From an uncultured Rhodospirillaceae bacterium (GTDB taxonomy: Bacteria > Pseudomonadota > Alphaproteobacteria > RF32 > CAG-239): DNA of 8,452 bases. The translations under genes and the position numbers were made by a program. The notes beneath the pieces were generated by a model. It was not told the origin of the DNA, did not search any database, and saw nothing but the letters and a program-made list of their open reading frames with translations. Every line of letters begins with the position of its first letter. The first letter of the stretch is position 1. The stretch covers positions 1-8,452 of the forward strand of contig OMQZ01000188.1 in the NCBI GenBank assembly GCA_900313355.1, written 5' to 3'. Below, piece by piece: positions 1 to 6,000 of the stretch.

Positions 1-101
1 ATATAACAAAAGATGTCTTTTTTTTGCCCTTTTTTTATGGTAGAATTAAAGAAAAAATATCAACAGATGAAACTGTTTTTAACTTTATTTTTACCAATTT
101 T

Positions 102-110
102 TGTGATAAT
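102..110 (+). promoter_or_regulatory. Probable extended -10 promoter of the DUF4402 pilin gene
   Basis: TGTGATAAT reads as an extended -10 element (TG-N-GATAAT). It lies 35 bases before the pilin ATG, leaving a leader of roughly 28 bases. The best -35 at usable spacing is weak (CTTTAT, 83-88, spacer 16), as expected for an extended -10 promoter. The DNA upstream is very T-rich, with runs of eight (18-25) and seven (30-36) T. Called by eye from the consensus. Confidence 0.45.
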
Positions 111-145
111 ATAAAAATATAAGTTTTTAGAAAAGGAGAAAGGTC

Positions 146-622
146 ATGAATAAATACATTCTTTTAAGTGCAACAGCTCTTGTCGCCGTTTTATCTTTTA
201 ACGCAAAAGCTGCCGACAGTGCAACAGGTACGGCTCAAGTTGAAGTTGTTAAATCTATTGATATTGAACATACAGGTACAGCTTTGAACTTTGGTTCTGT
301 TTATGCTAGGGATGGCAATACGGTAACCATTGGCACAAATGGTAATAGATCGGAGGGAGAAGGTTATGGAACAACTTCTGCTGACCAATTTACCATTTCG
401 GGTCCGAGTGGACGTAGTGTTACGGTTGCCTTCCCCGCTAGTGCTGCGATGACCAAAACGGGTGGTGGAACGCTTACGGCAACCTTAACTCCGTCACAAA
501 CTGGTTCAATTACTTTGACATCAACTGATGTTGTCATCGATGTTGGTGGTACTGTTGCAATCACAAGTTCAACGCCATTAGGTTCTTACAGCGGAACGTA
601 TAACGTTACAATTACTTACTAA
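146..622 (+). CDS. DUF4402 family pilin, candidate major fibre subunit
   Basis: A secreted 158-residue protein, probably the shaft subunit of the chaperone-usher fibre encoded downstream. It has a clear signal peptide (residues 1-22, cleavage after the second A of AKA or one residue on). The mature part of about 136 residues is rich in Thr, Ser, Gly and Val, predicted all-beta, and has no cysteine. DUF4402 hallmarks are an early LNFGSV segment near residue 47, a VGGTVAI segment near 132-138, and the ending GSYSGTYNVTITY with alternating hydrophobics and a terminal Tyr, as pilus subunits recognised by PapD-like chaperones usually have. The start is supported by a strong AAGGAG site (133-138) seven bases before the ATG. 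It has its own promoter and its own terminator, so it is probably expressed separately and more strongly than the assembly operon. A second DUF4402 protein lies at 1330-2304. The family assignment is firm; the role as shaft subunit is inferred from size and context. Confidence 0.85.
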   Translation: MNKYILLSATALVAVLSFNAKAADSATGTAQVEVVKSIDIEHTGTALNFGSVYARDGNTVTIGTNGNRSEGEGYGTTSADQFTISGPSGRSVTVAFPASAAMTKTGGGTLTATLTPSQTGSITLTSTDVVIDVGGTVAITSSTPLGSYSGTYNVTITY

Positions 623-638
623 TTAAAATGTTTGTTTG

Positions 639-674
639 AAAGCGCTTGGGGTTTAGTCTTAAGCGCTTTTTTTT
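639..674 (+). terminator. Intrinsic terminator of the pilin gene
   Basis: A perfect 9-bp stem, AAAGCGCTT (639-647) with AAGCGCTTT (661-669), a 13-base loop and a run of eight T (667-674). It begins 16 bases after the pilin stop codon. On the reverse strand the stem is not followed by a T run, so it should work only in the forward direction. It isolates the pilin transcript from the operon starting near 1316. Confidence 0.92.
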
Positions 675-675
675 A

Positions 676-720
676 TGGATCCCTTATTTTCGGATGCTGA
701 CGCATCCTTGAGGGGGCAGA
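676..720 (+). repeat. Imperfect palindromic repeat, copy A (direct)
   Basis: Two nested stems. The outer stem is CCCTTA (681-686) with TTGAGGG (709-714), allowing one G-T pair. The inner stem is a perfect 6-bp hairpin, GGATGC (692-697) with GCATCC (702-707), loop TGAC. A one-sided spacer, TTTTC, sits between the stems. Layout and outer arms match copies B and C. The left end reads TGGAT; the right end (GCAGA) has drifted from the TGACA seen in the other copies. The copy follows the pilin terminator by one base. Confidence 0.75.
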
Positions 721-736
721 GGAGGGAGGATTTATG

Positions 737-779
737 TGTCATGCCACGAGGGCATTTATGCCCGAAGTTAAGGCATCCA
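737..779 (-). repeat. Imperfect palindromic repeat, copy B (inverted)
   Basis: Read on the reverse strand it starts TGGATGCC and ends GGCATGACA. The outer stem is ATGCC/GGCAT (741-745 with 772-776). The inner stem is GGGCAT/ATGCCC (750-755 with 758-763), with a tight loop that probably opens to four bases. The segment CCTTAACTTCGG aligns with CCTTATTTTCGG of copy A and CCTTATCTGCGG of copy C, so this is the same family in opposite orientation. It begins 8 bases beyond the stop of the GIY-YIG gene and may act as a 3' hairpin for that transcript. Confidence 0.7.
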
Positions 780-786
780 AAGATAA

Positions 787-1074
787 CTAAAGTATTGAAT
801 TGTATAAATCATCCCAATCGGGATTTTGCTTTTCAATAAGGTCTATTTTGTATTTGCGATATGCTTTTTTTAGCTTTTTTTCTCTTTCAATGGCTTCGTT
901 TTCACCTTGCCATATTTCATAGTAAACGAGCTTTGTTAAATCATATTGTGATGTAAAGCCTTTAATGAGTTTGTTTTTGTGTTCATAAACGCGGGGAACA
1001 AGGTTGTTTGTAACGCCGGTATAAAGCGTGCCGTGTTTATGATTTGTCATAATGTAAACATACATTTGTTTCAT
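787..1074 (-). CDS. Small GIY-YIG domain endonuclease (UPF0213/YhbQ-like)
   Basis: A stand-alone 95-residue GIY-YIG nuclease domain. Motifs in order: YVYIM at 5-9 (the GIY strand), LYTGVT at 17-22 (the YIG strand), Arg28 in the first helix with His32 after it, the metal-binding Glu in EREKKLKK (Glu65), and the closing NPDWDDLY (84-91) typical of the UPF0213/COG2827 subfamily. All expected catalytic positions are present and the length is normal, so it looks intact. There is no added DNA-binding domain. It runs opposite to every other gene here and is bracketed by palindromic repeats. A promoter at 1081-1109 places the start of transcription at or next to the ATG, and no Shine-Dalgarno site is visible; Met4 is an alternative start. 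Members are often called DNA repair or recombination nucleases, but the role of this one is unknown. Insertion as a unit with its repeats is an inference. Confidence 0.9.
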   Translation of the reverse strand: MKQMYVYIMTNHKHGTLYTGVTNNLVPRVYEHKNKLIKGFTSQYDLTKLVYYEIWQGENEAIEREKKLKKAYRKYKIDLIEKQNPDWDDLYNSIL

Positions 1075-1080
1075 GAAAGT

Positions 1081-1109
1081 ATTGTATGATGAGGCGGATT
1101 ATGAGACAA
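1081..1109 (-). promoter_or_regulatory. Sigma70-like promoter of the GIY-YIG gene
   Basis: On the reverse strand, TTGTCT (1109-1104) and TACAAT (1086-1081) are separated by exactly 17 bases, a good vegetative promoter by consensus. The distance from the -10 to the ATG at 1074 is only six bases, so the predicted transcript would begin at or beside the start codon (leaderless). The -35 lies 20 bases from palindrome copy C. Confidence 0.5.
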
Positions 1110-1129
1110 CGGTTTTTGATGTTTTTTTG

Positions 1130-1171
1130 TGGACCCCTTATCTGCGGCACTACGTGCCTTGAGGGGTGACA
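1130..1171 (+). repeat. Imperfect palindromic repeat, copy C (direct)
   Basis: The outer stem is ACCCCTTA (1133-1140) with TTGAGGGGT (1160-1167), allowing one G-T pair and a one-base offset. The inner stem is GGCAC (1146-1150) with GTGCC (1154-1158), loop TAC. Ends are TGGA and TGACA. Same orientation as copy A, and like A it is preceded by a T run (1122-1128). The inner stem differs in sequence from A and B yet stays fully paired. Confidence 0.75.
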
Positions 1172-1247
1172 ATGAGGTGATGGGAAAAGTGCAGATCACA
1201 AAAAGGTTAAAATAACGTAAAAAAAGCGGTGTAAAAATGTGGTTTTA

Positions 1248-1256
1248 TGCTAAAAT
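1248..1256 (+). promoter_or_regulatory. Possible upstream extended -10 for the fimbrial operon
   Basis: TGCTAAAAT fits an extended -10 element 73 bases before the adhesin ATG. It would give a longer leader than the promoter at 1301-1309 and could be an alternative start. Weak on its own in such AT-rich DNA. Confidence 0.22.
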
Positions 1257-1300
1257 ATATATGGACAAGGGGGAAAAACTTTTTTATACTTCGAGACAAG

Positions 1301-1309
1301 TGGTATAAT
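1301..1309 (+). promoter_or_regulatory. Extended -10 promoter of the adhesin-chaperone-usher operon
   Basis: TGGTATAAT is a perfect extended -10 (TG-N-TATAAT). The -35 region at normal spacing is only T-rich (near 1280-1286). Transcription would begin near 1316, leaving about 14 bases before the ATG at 1330. That short leader has no purine-rich ribosome-binding sequence, so translation of the first gene would start from an SD-free leader. Confidence 0.6.
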
Positions 1310-1329
1310 TTTTAATTGAATGATTGTCT

Positions 1330-2304
1330 ATGAAACATTTTTCAAAAATCATTTTGTTTTTTGTTATATGTCTTTTCACTAAAGCTGTTTGCGCCCAAAC
1401 ATACAGGGGAACAGCAACACTTTTGAGCGATTTGGATATCGGTACAATCCTTTTAACAAATCCAAGTTCAGCGTATATTAAAGGTTTTGGAGATAGTGCG
1501 ACCCCTGAGATAGGCGGACTTCAACTACAGGGATATTCTCGTGGACAAGTTTCGGAAACCAGTACGGTTAGATTAGCTGCGGCTAAAGGTGTTACAGCCT
1601 ATATCGGTGGTACATCGCGTAATTTCTATGATACGGTCTTAACTTGTGAAAACACATCGAATACACTTAGCATGAGAGTTCAATTTGGAACGTTTACAGG
1701 TACACTTGAGATAGGTGTGCCTAATGATACATTTCATATTGGAACTAGGATTATGGCCGGTGCAATGGCAAATTTTGGCTCGTATGAAGGAACTTGTAGC
1801 GGTTCACTCTCGTTTAATTTGGGATATAAATCCAGTGGTACGCTATATTACATGGGAGATATAACGCTTCCAATTCATGTTAGATTTACAAGACAACTTT
1901 CGCCTATTGAGGTTTCAAAAACGCAAGATTTGAATTTCGGAACGATTTCAACGACAAGTGCGCATAATGTGACGATTAACCCGAACGGGTGCAATATCTC
2001 AAGCACGGTGCCGAGCGGTTTGATTTCAACGGCTTCGGCTAGATGCGGTATTTTTACGATTAAAAACGAAGGTTCAAGTGCGCAAGCTTTAACAAGCGTG
2101 ACTTTGCCTTCAAGCGTCACCCTTTCAGGCTCAAACGGGGGCTCTTTTTCGGTTGATGTTACAAGTTCGCCGAATGTGAGTACAATCAGTTCTGTCGGAG
2201 CCAATACGACACTTAGCGTTAACGTCGGCGGAACGCTGCACGTTTTGGGCGGCGAGCCTGTCGGCACTTATACGGGAAATTATACCATTACTGTTAACTA
2301 TTAA
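1330..2304 (+). CDS. Two-domain DUF4402 protein, candidate tip adhesin/minor pilin
   Basis: A secreted protein of 324 residues from this ATG. A TTG at 1324 in frame would add two residues; neither start has a clear Shine-Dalgarno site. The signal peptide covers residues 1-22 (cleavage CA|Q). The C-terminal half (about 187-324) is a DUF4402 pilin domain: LNFGTI at 201-206, the segment VGGTLHVLGGEPVGTYTG, and the ending YTITVNY, close to the end of the small pilin at 146-622. The N-terminal half (about 23-186) is less familiar but starts with LDIGTI and ends with a GTLYYMGDITLPIHVRF-like strand, so it may be a diverged pilin-like fold. There is one cysteine pair in each half (C106/C156 and C221/C239), probably disulphides; the small pilin has none. 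A variable N-domain followed by a pilin domain is the layout of chaperone-usher tip adhesins. First gene of the operon, 15 bases before the chaperone. The adhesin role is inferred and no ligand can be predicted. Confidence 0.8.
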   Translation: MKHFSKIILFFVICLFTKAVCAQTYRGTATLLSDLDIGTILLTNPSSAYIKGFGDSATPEIGGLQLQGYSRGQVSETSTVRLAAAKGVTAYIGGTSRNFYDTVLTCENTSNTLSMRVQFGTFTGTLEIGVPNDTFHIGTRIMAGAMANFGSYEGTCSGSLSFNLGYKSSGTLYYMGDITLPIHVRFTRQLSPIEVSKTQDLNFGTISTTSAHNVTINPNGCNISSTVPSGLISTASARCGIFTIKNEGSSAQALTSVTLPSSVTLSGSNGGSFSVDVTSSPNVSTISSVGANTTLSVNVGGTLHVLGGEPVGTYTGNYTITVNY

Positions 2305-2319
2305 AACAAAGGAAACGAT

Positions 2320-3084
2320 ATGATAAAAAAACTTTTGATACTATGCTCTGTTCTTCTTTATGCTGTTAAAGTTGAAGCAAATATTTCAATCTATCCTTAC
2401 AGTGTCGATTTTGAGGCTAAGGGCCGCAAAAGAGTTCAGACCGTTAGGGTAATCAATACGTCGGATAAGCCTCAGGTTTATCGCGTCAGCCTGGTTAACT
2501 TTAACCAGGGAAAAGATGGGAGACTGACCGAAGTTGAAACAGACGATGGTCCGTATGCCCGCAAATATTTGGTGTTTTCACCAAGACAGTTTCGCTTGGC
2601 ACCTCGCGAAGTTCAAACGATTAACGTTTCGCGCAGAGGTTTGAATGAACTTAAAGACGGGGAATATGTTTCTCACTTGAAAATTCAAGAGGTCAATTTG
2701 GGCGAACCTGCAAAAAAAGATGCCGATGATAACGAAACGGTTTCAATTTCGCTGACACCGCTTTTTGCCGTTACTATTCCGGTAACGATCGAAAAGGGCG
2801 ATAATTTGGTCAGCAAAACAGAAGTTGTTTCTTACAAAAAGGTTGGCAATGATACGCTTTCTGTTACCTTAAAACGCTTGGGCAATAAGTCTTCGCGTGT
2901 TAACGTTGTTGTTTTAAACGCAGGCGGCAAAGAAATCGGCCGTTTGGATTCAGTTAAAATTTATACCACTAATACTGAGACAACAGCCAATGTTAAGGTT
3001 GACGGAGATTTAACTGGAACAACATTAAAACTGGAAGATGCTCGGACAAAGAAAGAGATACACGCACAAAAGCTTAATATGTAA
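2320..3084 (+). CDS. Periplasmic pilus chaperone, PapD-like
   Basis: A 254-residue fimbrial chaperone (COG3121 type). Such proteins bind subunits as they leave the Sec channel, complete their immunoglobulin fold by donor-strand complementation and deliver them to the usher. The signal peptide is residues 1-20 (VEA|N). The N-terminal Ig domain follows: the ISIYPYSVDFEA strand, Arg/Lys-rich RKRVQ, the INTSDKPQVYRVS strand, then FSPRQFRLAPREVQTI and RRGLNELKDGEYVSHL, all typical of PapD-like chaperones, especially those paired with CfaC/spore-coat-U type ushers. A second beta domain fills about residues 145-254 (TPLFAVTIPVTIEKG onward). The length is normal. The start is backed by AAAGGA (2308-2313) six bases before the ATG. 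Its last 47 bases overlap the usher gene, which suggests coupled translation. The loop DADDNETVS contains a D-D-N-E-T sequence matching a bacterial N-glycosylation sequon, which may be chance. Confidence 0.92.
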   Translation: MIKKLLILCSVLLYAVKVEANISIYPYSVDFEAKGRKRVQTVRVINTSDKPQVYRVSLVNFNQGKDGRLTEVETDDGPYARKYLVFSPRQFRLAPREVQTINVSRRGLNELKDGEYVSHLKIQEVNLGEPAKKDADDNETVSISLTPLFAVTIPVTIEKGDNLVSKTEVVSYKKVGNDTLSVTLKRLGNKSSRVNVVVLNAGGKEIGRLDSVKIYTTNTETTANVKVDGDLTGTTLKLEDARTKKEIHAQKLNM

Positions 3085-6000
3085 AACGCTTGTTTGGGCG
3101 AGCTTTGTCTTTGCTTTTACGGCAGCGGCATACGCCCAAGACTTTGAATACGGCGGCGACGGTCTTTTGATTTTGGAGCCGAATGTTCAAAGTTATACGT
3201 TAGAAGATTATGCCTATGTTTATGAAAAGAACGGGAAAGATTATATATCTTTGCCGCAATTGGCGTCTTATACCGGTTTCAAAACGGAAAAAGAGGCTAA
3301 TGTTTATCGTATTTCGTGGGCTTTAACGCCGCAAAACGTTGCCATCGATTTGGCAAACAGAACAGTCGAGGCAGACGGGGTTAAGAGATCGCTCGAGCCG
3401 AACGAAGTTAAATATATTGATAATACCGTTTTCCTTTCAACAGAATTTTTGGAGCGCGTTTTCTCGATTAAGTCTGAAATAGATTATTTGAATATGTCGA
3501 TGAAAATGGATGCGAACCAAGATTTTCCGACAACAATTAAAAAGAACTTAGAAAAGAACAGAGCAGGCGGTTTATACAGCTATGAACGAGACTCGTTTAA
3601 AGACTACAGTTTTGACAACAGATGGTTCGGAACGCCTGTCTTAGACGTTACGCTCGGTAAAGGTTGGAACCACAGCAGTAACGGTTCAACCACAAACAGC
3701 GATAATTATGCCTTGAACTTCGCGGGATTGGCCGCAGGGCTCGACGTTACCGCTTATTTGGCAGGCAGCTCATATAACGATCGAAAACCGACAGCACGCA
3801 TTACGGGTAGCCGTGAGTTTTTGGAAGAGCCCGGTAACCCGATTCATTTAAAACGGTTGGAAGTCGGTGATGTGTCGGGCGTTAACAACTCGTATTTTAC
3901 AGACACAAGTTATGGGCGCGGCGTCAGCTTGAGCAGCTTTAAAGACCTTATTTTGTCGGCCGATAAAACAATCGACATTACGGGACCGTTGCAAGAAGGT
4001 TGGCAGGTTGAGCTTTATTGGAACGATCAATTGATGGGCTATCGTCAAAACGGAGTTGCCGGCAGATATAACTTTGAAAATCTGCCCGTTTCATACGGTT
4101 TGAACACATTTAAGCTTGTTTTCTACGGACCATACGGCGAAACAAGAACAGAATATAAGCGTTATTATTCGGGTACATCACCGGTTAAAAAAGGCGAATT
4201 CGGTTACACACTTGATGCTTTTCAGCCGGAAAGATATTTGATTGAAGACCATATGGATCTTGATGGGGAACGTAAAACATCAAAATCTGTTCTCGATATG
4301 ACAGGTTATTACGGTTTGACGGATAATTTGACCTTAATGAGCGGATACACGCAAACACCGAATTATGAGAGAACAGATGTTCAAAACTTCGGAATGGCCG
4401 GTCTTCAATATGCAATCGACGGTTTGTCCGTTCAATATAACTTAGAGCGCAATTTAGATACGAACCGTATGGGACAACATTTAGAAGCACAAGGTGATGT
4501 TTATATCGGTACGCTCTTTGCGTCGGCAGATAATTATAACAAGATTCATTCGCCTGCGTCGGCGCGCGGAAACGATTATATGAAAGATCAGTATGAGGCG
4601 CGTTTGAGCGGTTTGTTGCCCTATAATATGCCTTATTATGTCAGCTATCGTTTCGGAAGTTATGAAGAATCTCCGCAAAAATTTCATGATATTTCAACGC
4701 GAATCTCTAAGCAAGTTAGAAACGGGGTGAACTTGACACTCGAAAATACTTATTATCACACAACTCATGGCGGTGATGACAGAGACGAAGTGCAATTCGG
4801 CGCATATAAATGGTGGGGCAAGTTTTCATCTGAGGCGTGGATCAGCTACGATGTTAAGCCAAATCAGGAATTCAGAGAATTTCGTTTAAGAGGCGATTGG
4901 CGTGCAGGACGAAGAACATACTTTACGGCCGAATATATACGCGATTTGAGGCGTGATATGGATTCAATTTCGCTTTCTGCCGGTAAGGTGTTCAACTTCG
5001 GCGGTTTGACGTTAACGGTTCGTGCTGACAGAGATAAAAACATCAGCGCTTATCTGACCTATAACATCAGTTTTGCGAAAGAGCCGAACAAAGCTCATAT
5101 ATTTGCAACGGGTAATTCACGTTTCGGTGAGACGGGCAGCGTTTATGTAAACTTAAAAGATGAAAACGGCGAGCCGTTGGAAGGCGTCGGCTTGAACGCA
5201 AACGGTTTGGAAAAAGAAGTTTATACGGATGAAGAAGGCCATGCTTTGCTGCCTGATTTGCAGACTTATGAAAAAACGATTTTGATGGTTGATGAAGAAA
5301 CGTTGCCGGATATTGCGCTTTATCCCGAAAAAGACGAACAAAAAATTGTTTTAAGACCGGGCACAATCAGAACTTTGGATATTCCGTTTGTTCATAAGGG
5401 CGGTGTTGAAGGTAAGCTTGAAAACACATATGACAGCATGATGTTCGGATATGAAGTGATTGCGTATGACGAAAACGGTGAGCAAGCGCTTTCGACCTTT
5501 ACGGATACGGACGGATATTTTGTTTTGGAAGGCTTAAAATATGGAAAATACAGGTTATCTGTTGTTAAAGACGGTGAAACTTTAGGCGGTTTGAAAGAGG
5601 TTGTCGTTGATGATGTTTCAATCTATCTTGAAAAAGAAATTGATTTGAACGAACAGCCGAAAGAAGATGACTCTTATGATGCGGCGTTCTTTGATTTAGA
5701 CGAGTTCTCAGACGATTATGAATATAAGCTCAGCGAAAAAAGAGCCGAAGAACTCGGGGTAGAAAGTGTTTCGGATGTTGAGCCGTCAGCAGATGAGGAA
5801 GATTTACAGCTCAAAGCGGCGGCAGAATTAGAACAGATGGAAATGGCCGAAGATGAGCAGGCAGAACCTCAGGAGTTTAACGTCAGCCAAGAGCCGACAG
5901 CAGAGCCTCAGGAGTTTAACGTCAGCCAAGAGCCGACCGCGGATCCTCAGGAGTTTAACGTCAGCCAAGAGCCTGAAACCAAGCCGCAGGAATTTAATGT

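Noticed and set aside
8..26. AAAAG-ATGT-CTTTT hairpin followed by T residues, as a terminator of an upstream gene
   Set aside because: The stem has only one G-C pair, in DNA made of A and T runs; it would be unstable and no upstream gene end is visible.
18..36. T8 and T7 runs upstream of the pilin promoter as phase-variation tracts
   Set aside because: They lie more than 65 bases before the -10 and outside any coding frame; T runs of this size recur throughout the intergenic DNA here.
62..77. AACAG/CTGTT inverted repeat just upstream of the pilin promoter, as an operator
   Set aside because: The arms are only five bases with an asymmetric six-base centre; such repeats are expected by chance and no regulator family is suggested.
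676..1171. A CRISPR array formed by the repeated palindromes
   Set aside because: Only three copies in mixed orientation with unequal spacing, one interval holding a gene, and no cas gene nearby.
676..1171. A classical insertion sequence with terminal inverted repeats and target duplication
   Set aside because: The outer copies A and C are direct, not inverted; no flanking target duplication could be found and there is no transposase.
1176..1199. GTGAT...ATCAC inverted repeat before the operon promoter
   Set aside because: Five-base arms with a long unpaired centre and no T run; too weak to call a regulatory site or terminator.
1320..1382. A 20-codon frame starting at the ATG at 1320, overlapping the adhesin start, as a leader peptide
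   Set aside because: No ribosome-binding site, no attenuator structure and no distinctive codon run; it is a shadow of the signal-peptide coding region.
1875..2267. Reverse-strand 130-codon frame opposite the DUF4402 domain
   Set aside because: A shadow of the pilin domain; no start signal, no recognisable motif, and the forward frame has clear family features.
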